Below are positions 43,724 through 51,816 of a DNA stretch of 64,000 bases, one piece after another; position 1 is the first letter of the stretch; each line of letters begins with the position of its first letter. The position numbers were made by a program, and so were the translations under genes. A model generated the notes under the pieces. That model was not told where the DNA came from. It did no database searches and worked only from the letters and a program-made list of their open reading frames with translations. Origin of the DNA: Terracoccus sp. 273MFTsu3.1 (GTDB lineage Bacteria; Actinomycetota; Actinomycetes; Actinomycetales; Dermatophilaceae); assembly GCF_000383675.1 (NCBI RefSeq), contig NZ_KB911821.1, positions 310,001-374,000 on the forward strand, given 5' to 3'.

Positions 43724-44664
43724 GCCGAGGGCTCCTTCGGGGTGGTTGTGGTGACGGCCTGCGGGTCGGGCGTCGTCGCCGGCTCGGTCTCGGTCGACGG
43801 CTCAGTGCCGGTCTCGGGCTCGGTCGGGGACGCCGGCTCGGCCTCGGCCTCGGGCTCGGTCGGGGACGCCGGCTCGGCCTCGGCCTCGGGCTCGGTCGCC
43901 GGGTCGGGCGCCGTCTCGGTTGCCGGTTCTGGCTCGGGTTCTGGCGCGAGCTCTGGGTCGGGATCGGGCTGCCTGGACGCGAGCTCCGGCCGCGGCGCGG
44001 CCTCGGCCTCGGTTTCCATCTCGACCTCGACGGGGGGCGGCAGCGTGGACACGAGGGCAGCTGTCGTCAGGACGATGACGGCGAAGCCCTCCAGGGCGAG
44101 CCGGTGGCAGGTCTGGAGCCAGACGGCGTGGTCCCCGCCGTGTCGCTCGGCACCGGCGAGGACGAGGACGCGTACGTGGGGGTGGAGGGCTCCGAGCTCG
44201 AGCAGCAGGCTCGTGCGCACGCCGGCGGGCAGCTGCTCCCAGGGCACGTCGGAGCGGTCGGCGACGTCGTGGTCGGCCAGGAACGTGGCGACGGCCGAGC
44301 GGGAGGCGGGATGCTCGGCGAGCGCGAGCTCCTCCTGCACGACGGCCCGCACCGTCAAGGAGTCCTCGGGGGCCGTCACGTCGGCGACGTCGACGAGCCG
44401 GGTGCGCAGCTGCAGCTCTGCTCGCTCCGCGACCCCGCCGATGCTGACCCGTCCGCGCAGCAGGGAGACCCTGCCTCCGATCGCGAGGGCGAGTGCGACC
44501 TGGGGGATGCCCGGGTCGGTCGGGACGAAGGTGACGACACCTGCCGGCGCCTCGAAGCTCACGTGCTCGACGAACGGCTCGTGCGTTCCGGCGACGCTGA
44601 CGTCGTCGACGACGACCGTGCGTCGGTCGGGGTCCGTGGGTCGTGCTGAGCTGGAAGTGGTCAC
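43720..44664 (-). CDS. ABC-ATPase-like protein lacking ATP-binding motifs, with acidic Pro-Glu tail
   Basis: A 314-residue protein whose first 205 residues follow the ABC ATPase fold in outline: VVVDDVSVAG and EHVSFEAPAGVV at 17-44, RGRVSIGGVAER at 70-81, a LRTRLVDVADVTAPEDSLTV segment (core VTAPEDSLTVRAVVQEEL) at the Q-loop region, and LVLAGAERHG and AVIVLTT at the end. The Walker A loop is replaced by FVPTDPGIPQ (46-55) with no Lys or Gly-Lys-Ser/Thr, the signature reads LPAGV (145-149) and Walker B lacks the Asp-Glu pair (LVLAGAE). The last 110 residues are a Pro/Glu/Ala/Thr tail with a 12-residue tandem repeat. GTG start after TTGAAT-N17-CATACT-N6. A pseudo-ATPase partner of YhgE/Pip is the best reading. 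Confidence 0.78.
   Translation of the reverse strand: MTTSSSARPTDPDRRTVVVDDVSVAGTHEPFVEHVSFEAPAGVVTFVPTDPGIPQVALALAIGGRVSLLRGRVSIGGVAERAELQLRTRLVDVADVTAPEDSLTVRAVVQEELALAEHPASRSAVATFLADHDVADRSDVPWEQLPAGVRTSLLLELGALHPHVRVLVLAGAERHGGDHAVWLQTCHRLALEGFAVIVLTTAALVSTLPPPVEVEMETEAEAAPRPELASRQPDPDPELAPEPEPEPATETAPDPATEPEAEAEPASPTEPEAEAEPASPTEPETGTEPSTETEPATTPDPQAVTTTTPKEPSA
43815..43886. repeat. Exact 36-base tandem duplication in the acidic tail
   Basis: Two identical 36-base units (43815-43850 and 43851-43886) encode repeats of SPTEPEAEAEPA in the C-terminal tail of the ABC-like protein. Perfect identity at every base points to recent duplication by slippage. Confidence 0.9.
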
Positions 44665-44721
44665 CCCTCGAGTATGCTCCGATACGAGGTTGTATTCAAT
44701 TCGAGGTTGTATCCTTGCCGT
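44665..44721. promoter_or_regulatory. Shared promoter and operator of the ABC-like/YhgE unit and its TetR regulator
   Basis: Leftward: TTGAAT (44699-44694), 17 bases, CATACT (44676-44671), six bases, GTG 44664. Rightward: TATCCT (44710-44715), six bases, ATG 44722. Between and over both lie two copies of CGAGGTTGTAT (44685-44695 and 44702-44712), 17 bases apart, and ATAC-N6-GTAT (44682-44695 region). A TetR-type dimer here would block both promoters. Confidence 0.75.
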
Positions 44722-45342
44722 ATGCCGTCCGCCACAGCACCGTCCACCGCTCCACGCATCAGCGCGCGTCGCCAGGCCACGCGCGACCGCGTCCTCGAGG
44801 CCGCGAGCGAGGTCTTCGCCGAGCGCGGGTTCCACGGCGCCACGGTCGAGGACATCTGCGAGCGCGCCGGCTTCACGCGAGGCGCCTTCTACTCCAACTT
44901 CAGCTCCAAGGACGACCTCGTCGTCGAGCTCTCCCGACGCCACTCGGAGGCGCTCGTCGACCGGATCCGCCGCGCGAGCAAACGCGAGCACGCGAGCGCC
45001 GACGAGGTGCTCCGCGACGTCTTCGCGGCGCTCGCCGACGACAGCCGAGAGCGCTGGCTCGTCCTCACGACCGAGTTCACCCTCCACGCCATCCGTGACC
45101 CCGACGCGCGACGCACCTGGGCTGCTCAGCAGCGTCGGGTCCGCGACGAGCTGGTGTCCGTCGTCGACGAGGCCGTGTCGCGACAGGGGCTCACCCTGCC
45201 CATCCCCACCGACCTCTTTGTCCGCGCCGCGATCGCCCTTGCCCAGGGTTCGATGACCCAGCGGCTCGTCGAACCGCGCTCCCTCGCGGTCGGAGGGCTC
45301 GAGCGCACCGTCCTGCCCGTCCTCCTCGGCGTCGGTCGCTGA
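44722..45342 (+). CDS. TetR-family transcriptional regulator
   Basis: A 206-residue repressor. The DNA-binding domain covers residues 14-60: RVLEAASEVFAERGFHGATVEDICERAGFTRGAFYSNF (core TVEDICERAGFTRGAFYSNF) followed by SSKDDLVVEL. The rest is a helical ligand domain. It is divergent from the ABC-like/YhgE pair and the shared promoter region carries a repeated motif, so local repression is likely. A leaderless start is indicated by TATCCT six bases before the ATG. Convergent with the PKD-type gene across a strong terminator hairpin. Confidence 0.92.
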   Translation: MPSATAPSTAPRISARRQATRDRVLEAASEVFAERGFHGATVEDICERAGFTRGAFYSNFSSKDDLVVELSRRHSEALVDRIRRASKREHASADEVLRDVFAALADDSRERWLVLTTEFTLHAIRDPDARRTWAAQQRRVRDELVSVVDEAVSRQGLTLPIPTDLFVRAAIALAQGSMTQRLVEPRSLAVGGLERTVLPVLLGVGR

Positions 45343-45385
45343 CCACCGCCGGACCGAGGCGGTCGGCCCGAGCCGGCACGAACGA

Positions 45386-45417
45386 CGGTGGCCCCCTCCG
45401 TGGGGAGGGGGCCACCG
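45386..45417. terminator. Bidirectional terminator hairpin
   Basis: CGGTGGCCCCCTCC (45386-45399) and GGAGGGGGCCACCG (45404-45417) form a perfect 14-bp stem with a 4-base loop, between the TetR gene and the convergent PKD-type gene. Confidence 0.85.
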
Positions 45418-45462
45418 CGGGGGTGGACGGCCGGGGGTATCTGCGCCCACCCCGGGGAGGAG

Positions 45463-47598
45463 TCAGTTCAGCCGCACGGTGAACGGGGAGGAGACACCGC
45501 CCAGCTCCGACTCGACGACGACCGTGGCACCCTGGGTCGCGACGGGTCCGGTGGCGGGCCGGATCGAGAACCCACCGGCAGCGTCGACGACCGCTGATCC
45601 GATGACCGTCCCGCTCACCCCACCCAGGTGCGCCGTCACCCGCTGTCCCGCCACGACGCTGCTCGTGCCGTCGATGCGCCACTGGCCCTTGAAGCGCGCC
45701 GTCGTCACGACCACGGTGTCGGAGGTGGGCGTCACCACCACGTCGTCCGTCGACGAGAGGGCCCCCGTGGCGTCGCGCACCGTGAGCCGGAACGTCAGCG
45801 GACCCGCGTTGCCGTCCGAGGCGTGGAAGAGCGGGAAGGTGAACGTCGGTCGGGCGGAGGCGGCGCCGGAGAGCGTCACCGCGGGCCTCGTGGGGCCGGC
45901 CACCTGCGCCCAGGCATAGGTCGCGGCTCCCTGCGACGCCCCACCGTCGAGGGTCACGACGGTCCCTCGCCGCACCGTCTGGTCGGACCCGGCGCTCGCG
46001 ACGACGACCGTCACCGGCGGCGTGACCGTGACGGTGACCGTGGCCCGGTCGCTCGTACCCCCGGGTCCGGTCACGGTGAGGGCGAGCTCGTAGTCGCCCG
46101 GAGCGTCAGGGGCCGTGAAGGACGCCACGGCGCTGTTCGGCGAGGTCAGGGATATGCCTTCGGGGCTCTCCCACGCATACGACAGGATCGTGCCGCGGGA
46201 CGAGGACCCGTCGAGCGTGACGACCTGTCCCGGCTGGACCGTCTGGTCGGGTCCGGCCTGGGCCCTGACCGGGATCGGGTCCGTGGCGGGGCCGGTCACC
46301 GTCACCGGGATCGTGACGGCGCCACCGGCGGCAGAGGTGACCGTGACCGTGACGGGTGGCGCCGCGAGCGGGTCGACGACGAGCGTGCCGCCCACGAGGT
46401 CACCGAGGCCGACGGCCGTGAGAGTCGGGTCGGCGAACGTGTCGCTCGAGCTGGCTCCGACCGACAGCACGTGCCGGCCCGCATCGAAGACGGCGGTGCC
46501 GGACACCCGGTCGACGACGGCGACGGTCTTGCGCGAGGGCGGCACGTCGCCGACGTTCGAGACCTGGACGCGGGTCGGCAGCCCGTCGGCGGCGACCCGG
46601 GCGAAGTACCGCCCGTCGCCCCCGGTCAGGGCCGTGGCGGCGAAGCCGACGACGCTCGAGGCGTCGCCGACCTCGATGGCCTGCAGCTCCCCGGGCTCCG
46701 ACGAGGCGAAGACGTCGACGAGCGAGGCACCGCCGGACGAGCGGGCGTAGGTCGCGGCGTCGGCCGACACGCCGGAGGTCGTCGCCACCTTCCCCTGGAC
46801 GGTGAAGAGGTCCGTCTCGATGCAGTCGGTGACCGGCCCGGCCACGGTCGGGCACGCGTCGGTCGTCGCGGACGGGTTGACGGCCGGCCCCTGGATCCGG
46901 AAGACGTTCGTGCCGTACGGGCTGCCCTTGATCCGGTGGTCGGTGATGCCATCGCCGACGTAGGTGTCGCCCTTGAGCGCGGGGTCCGTCCGCGTGCCGA
47001 ACGTGTCCCACGTCAGGAACGGCCCGATGCGGCCGCCCAGGGCTCCGGAGAAGTCGCCCGGCGCACCGATGCCGATGTCCTCGGTGTCGAAGATCAACCC
47101 GTCGCGGTTGGCCTTGAGGGTCTTGGTCCCCACGGGGGTCGTGAACGTGTAGTCGGTGCCGTTGCGGACGTTCGTCATCTTGATCCGCGTCCGCGCGAAG
47201 ACGACCTGCTCGCCGTCGACGACCGGCCCTGCGGAGAACGCTCCTTCGAGGGCCATGTCGAGGCGCGCGACGCCGGCGCTCGCCGTGTCGACCTGGGCGC
47301 CGGTCAGCGAGTAGAACGCCTCGTCCGGGTAGTTGTCAGGAAAGGCGACGGGCGCCGTCTCGTCTGGCAGGTCGCCTCGAGCGGGGCACAGGGGGTCGGC
47401 GGCGGCGACGCACAGCTCGAGCCGCAGCCCGTTCTTGTCCTTGTACCAGGTGGGGTAGCCGTTGGTCGCGCTCACGGGCCCGACGGCCGCGAGGCCCGGC
47501 CCGGGGGTACCGCCGACGACGGCGGCGGATGCGCTGACACCGATGACGACCGGGAGGCCGATGACTGCGGCGAGCGCCGCTGCGGTTGGACGTCTCAT
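45463..47598 (-). CDS. Secreted protein with PKD/Ig-like domains
   Basis: A 711-residue exported protein. MRRPTAAALAAVIGLPVVIG is a Sec signal peptide with probable cleavage after ASA near residue 25. The N-terminal domain (30-420) has a YPTWYKDKNGLRLELC entry and scattered cysteine pairs (LCVAAADPLC, DACP, DCIE). Two PKD-type beta domains follow (about 455-535 and 545-645, with AQAGPDQTVQPGQ and ASAGSDQTVRRGT as starts and YAWESP and YAWAQV inside), then a final Ig-like domain with FKGQWRIDGTSS. No sortase motif or membrane anchor. Divergent from the multicopper oxidase operon; likely a surface or matrix protein. Function unknown. Confidence 0.83.
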   Translation of the reverse strand: MRRPTAAALAAVIGLPVVIGVSASAAVVGGTPGPGLAAVGPVSATNGYPTWYKDKNGLRLELCVAAADPLCPARGDLPDETAPVAFPDNYPDEAFYSLTGAQVDTASAGVARLDMALEGAFSAGPVVDGEQVVFARTRIKMTNVRNGTDYTFTTPVGTKTLKANRDGLIFDTEDIGIGAPGDFSGALGGRIGPFLTWDTFGTRTDPALKGDTYVGDGITDHRIKGSPYGTNVFRIQGPAVNPSATTDACPTVAGPVTDCIETDLFTVQGKVATTSGVSADAATYARSSGGASLVDVFASSEPGELQAIEVGDASSVVGFAATALTGGDGRYFARVAADGLPTRVQVSNVGDVPPSRKTVAVVDRVSGTAVFDAGRHVLSVGASSSDTFADPTLTAVGLGDLVGGTLVVDPLAAPPVTVTVTSAAGGAVTIPVTVTGPATDPIPVRAQAGPDQTVQPGQVVTLDGSSSRGTILSYAWESPEGISLTSPNSAVASFTAPDAPGDYELALTVTGPGGTSDRATVTVTVTPPVTVVVASAGSDQTVRRGTVVTLDGGASQGAATYAWAQVAGPTRPAVTLSGAASARPTFTFPLFHASDGNAGPLTFRLTVRDATGALSSTDDVVVTPTSDTVVVTTARFKGQWRIDGTSSVVAGQRVTAHLGGVSGTVIGSAVVDAAGGFSIRPATGPVATQGATVVVESELGGVSSPFTVRLN

Positions 47599-47680
47599 GA
47601 CTTGCCTTCTCACGCGTAGGTCCGGTGACGGGCGCCCGGTACGGGCGTTCCCGTCAGGCTGCGCGCGCGGCCTTGCGGAA

Positions 47681-47724
47681 ACCTTGGGCGCCGGCGCACC
47701 TGACCCACAAGGAGATCCCAAGGT
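47681..47724. promoter_or_regulatory. Inverted repeat in the PKD-protein/multicopper oxidase intergenic region
   Basis: ACCTTGGG (47681-47688) and CCCAAGGT (47717-47724) are perfect 8-base inverted arms with 28 bases between, in the 171-base gap of this divergent pair. The spacing fits two sites on the same helical face for a looping or dimeric regulator. A ribosome site GGAGGAA precedes the oxidase ATG. Confidence 0.5.
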
Positions 47725-47769
47725 CGTCCCGCTGTCCTAGAGACCGTCGGAGTCGATCGAGGAGGAACC

Positions 47770-49341
47770 ATGTCACTGTCGCGTCGTGACCTGTTGAAGC
47801 TGGGCGTCGTGGGTGGCGCCGCCCTGGCCCTGCCGCTGGAGCGCACCGTCCGGGCGGGCACGAGCACGCAGAGCCGGCTCGCGAGCAGCCGGCTGCCGAA
47901 GCCGTTCACCCTGCCCTTCCGGGTGCCGCCCGTGCTCCAGCCCAGCCGGGTCGACAGCACGACCGACTACTACAAGGTCTACATGAAGCCGATCATGGCC
48001 GACGTGGTCCCGGGCCTCAAGACGCCGCTGTGGGGCTACAACGGCAGCGTGCCCGGGCCGACGGTCAAGGTCGCGCAGGGCCGCCGCACCGTCATGCGCC
48101 AGGTCAACAACCTGCCGGCGACGCACCCGCTCCTGCGCTACACGCCGTGGACCTCGGTACACCTGCACGGATCGCCGTCGGCCCCGGAGTACGACGGGTA
48201 CGCCAGCGACATCACGAACCCGGGTCAGTACAAGGACTACGTCTACCCGAACACCCCGACGGCCCGGACGCTCTGGTACCACGACCACGGTCTGCACCAC
48301 ACGGCGGAGAACGTCCTCATGGGCCTGGCCGCGCAGTACCACCTCACGGACCCGCTGGAGCAGTCGTTGCCGATCCCCCACGGCGAGTTCGACGTCCCGT
48401 TGATCGTCAGCGACGCGATGTTCGCGACGGACGGGCAGCTCTACTTCGACAACCACGACGAGTCCGGCATGTTCGGCGACGTCGTCCTCGTCAACGGGGT
48501 GCCGTGGCCGGTCATGAAGGTCAAGCGGCGCCGCTACCGCTTCCGGCTGCTCAACGCCTCGATCTCACGGTCCTACCGGTGGTCGCTCGACTCCGGGGAC
48601 CCGTTCGTCGTCATCGCGACGGACGGGGGCCTGATGCCGGAACCCCAGCGGGTCAAGAGCTTCCGGCAGGGCATGGCCGAGCGCTACGAGGTCGTCGTCG
48701 ACTTCAGCCGCTACCCCGTGGGCCGGCGGGTCGTGCTCGGCAACTCGAGCCCGAAGAACAACATCGACTACGACAACACGAACAAGGTCATGGCCTTCGA
48801 CGTCGTCGGCGACGACTTCGACCCGGCCGACAACGCCGTTCCCGACCAGCTCAACCCGACCAACCCGGTCATGGCACTGACGGCCGGTGACGCCGTGCGC
48901 ACCAGGCGGCTCGACCTCGTGCGCAAGAACAGTCAGTGGACGATCAACGGCCACACGTGGGACGACGTCGTGCGCAGCCGGTTCGCACTCGTCGAGGCGA
49001 ACCCGGCGGAGGGGGACGTCGAGGTGTGGGAGATCCGCAACTCGTCGGGCGGCTGGTTCCACCCGGTCCACATCCACCTCGTGGACTTCCGCGTGCTCGA
49101 CCGCAACGGCGTCGCGCCGATGGCCCACGAGCTCGGGCCCAAGGACGTCGTCTACGTCGGCGAGAACGAGACGGTGCGCGTCGTCATGCGCTTCGAGGGG
49201 CGGGGGAAGTACATGATCCACTGCCACAACCTCGTCCACGAGGACCACGACATGATGAGCCAGTTCGAGGTCGTGGCCGGGGAGTCGACCGACCCGATGA
49301 GCGATCCGTGCAGGTCGCTGCCCGAGGACGGTGAGCTGTGA
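47770..49341 (+). CDS. Multicopper oxidase (CotA/bilirubin oxidase-like), Tat-exported
   Basis: A 523-residue laccase-type oxidase with all four copper motifs: HLHG (131-134), WYHDHG (169-174), HPVHIH (about 431-436) and HCHNLVHEDHDMM (about 484-496). The three cupredoxin domains and the DHG-LHHTAENV segment match the CotA/bilirubin oxidase branch, which oxidises phenols, bilirubin, Mn(II) or Cu(I) with oxygen. A twin-arginine signal SRRDLLKLGVVGGAALAL at the start sends it out folded with copper. The ATG has GAGGAGGA upstream. First of three coupled genes with a membrane protein and signal peptidase I. The physiological substrate is unknown. Confidence 0.94.
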   Translation: MSLSRRDLLKLGVVGGAALALPLERTVRAGTSTQSRLASSRLPKPFTLPFRVPPVLQPSRVDSTTDYYKVYMKPIMADVVPGLKTPLWGYNGSVPGPTVKVAQGRRTVMRQVNNLPATHPLLRYTPWTSVHLHGSPSAPEYDGYASDITNPGQYKDYVYPNTPTARTLWYHDHGLHHTAENVLMGLAAQYHLTDPLEQSLPIPHGEFDVPLIVSDAMFATDGQLYFDNHDESGMFGDVVLVNGVPWPVMKVKRRRYRFRLLNASISRSYRWSLDSGDPFVVIATDGGLMPEPQRVKSFRQGMAERYEVVVDFSRYPVGRRVVLGNSSPKNNIDYDNTNKVMAFDVVGDDFDPADNAVPDQLNPTNPVMALTAGDAVRTRRLDLVRKNSQWTINGHTWDDVVRSRFALVEANPAEGDVEVWEIRNSSGGWFHPVHIHLVDFRVLDRNGVAPMAHELGPKDVVYVGENETVRVVMRFEGRGKYMIHCHNLVHEDHDMMSQFEVVAGESTDPMSDPCRSLPEDGEL

Positions 49342-49952
49342 CCGCGACGGCCCGCGAGGGCCTTCCCGCAGCCGCGGTCGACGACGAGGGCGAGCCGCTG
49401 CGGGCACACCGCTGGCGTACGCCGTCGGTCGAGGCCCGCACGGCCGGCGCACTCCTCGGGGTGGCCGGGCTCGTGCACGTGGTCGTGACACCGGAGCACG
49501 TCGACGAGTGGGCACCGGCCGGCGTCTTCTTCGCCGTCGTCGCCACCGCCCAGCTGTGGTTGGGCCAGGCCCTGTGGCGCGGCACCGCGAAGCGGGTCCT
49601 TCCCGCTGCGGTGCTCTCGACGGCCGGCCTCATCGCCCTCTACGTCGTGTCCCGCACCGTGGGACTGCCCTTCCACAGCGACGGTGCGGCCGTGTCCGGT
49701 GGCGGTCACCACGGCCCCCTGCTCGTGCCGGGCGGCCACGGCAACGGGATGCCGGTCATCCCGGGGTCCGAGGGCGGCTCGACCGTCGAGCCCGTGGGAC
49801 TGCTCGATGCCGTCTGCGTCACCGCCGAGTTCGCGGCCCTGGCCCTCCTCGTCGGCCTGATGGCCGTGGCCCAGCGCCGGTCCGTCACCAACCTGCTGCT
49901 CGCGGTCGGCGTCTGTGGCTGGGTCGCCTGGGCCGCGGTCCGGTTCACGTGA
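49338..49952 (+). CDS. Membrane protein with four to five predicted helices
   Basis: A 204-residue integral membrane protein I cannot name. Hydrophobic segments lie around residues 34-52 (TAGALLGVAGLVHVVV), 60-78 (GVFFAVVATAQLWLGQAL), 88-106 (VLPAAVLSTAGLIALYVVS), 154-175 (LLDAVCVTAEFAALALLVGL) and 185-203. A Gly/His-rich loop (GGGHHGPLLVPGGHGNG) near 120-137 could bind metal. The GTG overlaps the stop of the multicopper oxidase and its own TGA overlaps the signal peptidase GTG, so it is part of that unit. A copper-delivery or electron-related role is only a guess from context. Confidence 0.75.
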   Translation: MTATAREGLPAAAVDDEGEPLRAHRWRTPSVEARTAGALLGVAGLVHVVVTPEHVDEWAPAGVFFAVVATAQLWLGQALWRGTAKRVLPAAVLSTAGLIALYVVSRTVGLPFHSDGAAVSGGGHHGPLLVPGGHGNGMPVIPGSEGGSTVEPVGLLDAVCVTAEFAALALLVGLMAVAQRRSVTNLLLAVGVCGWVAWAAVRFT

Positions 49953-50602
49953 GCCGGCCGATGTCCTCGTCGGGACGGCCGCTGAGAGAGGGCGCGTCGG
50001 CAACCGGGACCGTGACTGCCCCCACGACGCCCGAGGTGCCGTCGCCACCGCCAGGTCGTCGTCGTGGCCTCCCACGCGGCTCGCGCCGCGTGGGTCGGAC
50101 GCTCGCCGTGCTCGCCGTCGGTCTCGCCGTCGGCTCCCACTGGGTGGTCGAGCCGATCCGTGTCTCGTCCGACTCGATGAGCCCGACGCTGTCGCCGGGC
50201 GACCACGTGGTCCTGCTCCGCACGCCGTGGGCCGGGACCGTGTCTCGCGGCGACGTGGTCGTCGTCGGCCCCGGGTGGGCCGATCGGGCGGCCGCCACGA
50301 CGAACGCCGGCGCCGCCCAGGTGCCCACCGGCACGTCGTGGGTCAAGCGCGTCGTCGCGGTCGGCGGCGACGTCGTCGGCCTCGAGGACGGGAGGCTCGT
50401 CGTCGACGGCGTCCCGGTGACCGAGCCGTGGGTCGACGAGGAGTCGATGGACGGCGTCTGGTTCGGCCCCGTCGCCGTGCCTGCAGGCGCCGTCTTCCTC
50501 ATGGGCGACGACCGCGCCCGGTCGGTGGACTCCCGGGCCCTCGGGCCGGCGCTCCTCGACGAGCTCGACGGACGCGTCGTCACGCCGTGGCCGCTCTCCT
50601 GA
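49949..50602 (+). CDS. Signal peptidase I
   Basis: An S26A-type signal peptidase of 217 residues. The Pro/Arg-rich N terminus (1-48) is followed by one membrane anchor (50-64). The catalytic Ser76 is in VSSDSMSPTL, the general-base Lys133 in GTSWVKRVVAVGGD, and FLMGDDRARSVDSRALG near 190 is box E. All catalytic residues are present. The GTG at 49949 overlaps the membrane-protein stop; ATG 49961 is the alternative. Its coupling to the multicopper oxidase suggests a dedicated enzyme for local secreted products rather than the housekeeping LepB. Overlaps the SARP gene end by 23 bases. Confidence 0.92.
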   Translation: MSRPMSSSGRPLREGASATGTVTAPTTPEVPSPPPGRRRGLPRGSRRVGRTLAVLAVGLAVGSHWVVEPIRVSSDSMSPTLSPGDHVVLLRTPWAGTVSRGDVVVVGPGWADRAAATTNAGAAQVPTGTSWVKRVVAVGGDVVGLEDGRLVVDGVPVTEPWVDEESMDGVWFGPVAVPAGAVFLMGDDRARSVDSRALGPALLDELDGRVVTPWPLS

Positions 50603-51629
50603 CGCCGTCGGCCGGCCGCCCACCCGGAAGGGCCGCCGCCGGCACCACCTCGCTCGCGGCGCGGAGCAGCGACCGGAGGCGCCGGCAGTCCTCCTCGAGG
50701 GAGGCGAGCGCCTCGGGCCGCGCGACGCCCCGGGCCCCACGACCGCCGGCCTCGGGCGTGACGGGCAGCCGGCCCGCCCCGTGACCGGTCGCCCCGTGGG
50801 CGAGCAGCCGCACGTGCAGGCGCACGACGGCGTCGACGAGGTCGCGCAGCCCGTCGTCGTCCGACGACGTCGCCGCGAGCAGACGCGTGAAGACCGTGCG
50901 CAGTCCCGGTCCCGGGTCGCAGCCCAGCTCCTCGGCGAAGACCGAGCGGCAGGTCTCGTACTCCCTCATCGCCTCGGCCTGGCGTCCCTGGCGCTCCAGC
51001 GACTCGAGCAGCACCTGCCAGGCCGCCTCGACGAGCAGGTCGCGCTCGATCGCGTCCCGGGCCCAGGCCTCGGCGCGGGACGGGTCGCCCTCGTCCAGCG
51101 CCAGCCGCGCGGCGTCGGTGAGGACGCGGAGCACCCGGGAGTGGTGACCGGAGACGTGCTCCTCGAGCCAGGGCAGGTCGCCGTCCACCGGCGCCAGAGG
51201 ACGCTCGACGAGGGCGAGGGCTGCGGCATACGCGTCGAGCGCATCTGTGCCGGACGTGTCGACCGCACGTGCGGCGGCGACGAGCCGGGTGAACTCGACG
51301 ACGTCGACGGGCGCCCCGTCCACGTCCCAGCGGTAGCCGCCCGGGACGGTGACGAGCGGCGTCGCGCCGGGGAACACCGTCGCGAGCCGCTTCCGGAGCA
51401 CACTGACGTACGCCTCCAGCGTGCCGAGTGCACCGGCGGGCGGTCTTCCACCCCAGAGGTACTCGATGAGGCGTCCCTTCGAGACACCCGCACCGGCCTC
51501 GAACAGCAGGGCCATGAGCACCTGACGCGCCTTGGCTCCCCCGACGTCGCGCGGGCCGAGGGTGAGGTCCCCGTCTCCCACGACGAGTCCCCCACACAGG
51601 CGTACGCGCAGCACAGCAGTTCCGTTCAT
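50580..51629 (-). CDS. SARP-type (AfsR/DnrI) transcriptional activator with BTAD domain
   Basis: A 349-residue regulator. The N-terminal OmpR-type winged helix (residues 5-95) contains GGAKARQVLMALLFEAG near 28 and LWGGRPPAGALGTLEAYVSVLRKRL near 60 (core RPPAGALGTLEAYVSVLR). The bacterial transcriptional activator domain (about 100-245) consists of TPR-like helices ending in EAMREYETCRSVFAEELG. The last 100 residues are low-complexity helical sequence. No NB-ARC ATPase domain is present, so it is a short SARP. Neighbours are the oxidase/peptidase unit (convergent) and a NarL-type system (divergent); it may control either. Confidence 0.9.
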   Translation of the reverse strand: MNGTAVLRVRLCGGLVVGDGDLTLGPRDVGGAKARQVLMALLFEAGAGVSKGRLIEYLWGGRPPAGALGTLEAYVSVLRKRLATVFPGATPLVTVPGGYRWDVDGAPVDVVEFTRLVAAARAVDTSGTDALDAYAAALALVERPLAPVDGDLPWLEEHVSGHHSRVLRVLTDAARLALDEGDPSRAEAWARDAIERDLLVEAAWQVLLESLERQGRQAEAMREYETCRSVFAEELGCDPGPGLRTVFTRLLAATSSDDDGLRDLVDAVVRLHVRLLAHGATGHGAGRLPVTPEAGGRGARGVARPEALASLEEDCRRLRSLLRAASEVVPAAALPGGRPADGVRRAATA

Positions 51630-51816
51630 CACGATCCCCCCTTGCAGAACTCCTCCCATGGTGGGCGCGGCCGGACGACGCCGGACCACCCAGCGGCGGG
51701 TGTCCAGACCCCCACTTTTCGAGGGCCGTTTCCCCGCACGCGGGGCCTCCAGCCGTGATACTGGTTCGCGGAGCGGTGCGCCGGGGAGCGCACCGTCCTG
51801 ACGACGAGGGGGCTCG

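Noticed and set aside
45628-47619. 663-codon plus-strand frame opposite the PKD-protein gene
   Set aside because: The minus-strand frame has a signal peptide, PKD motifs and a ribosome site; the plus-strand one has none.
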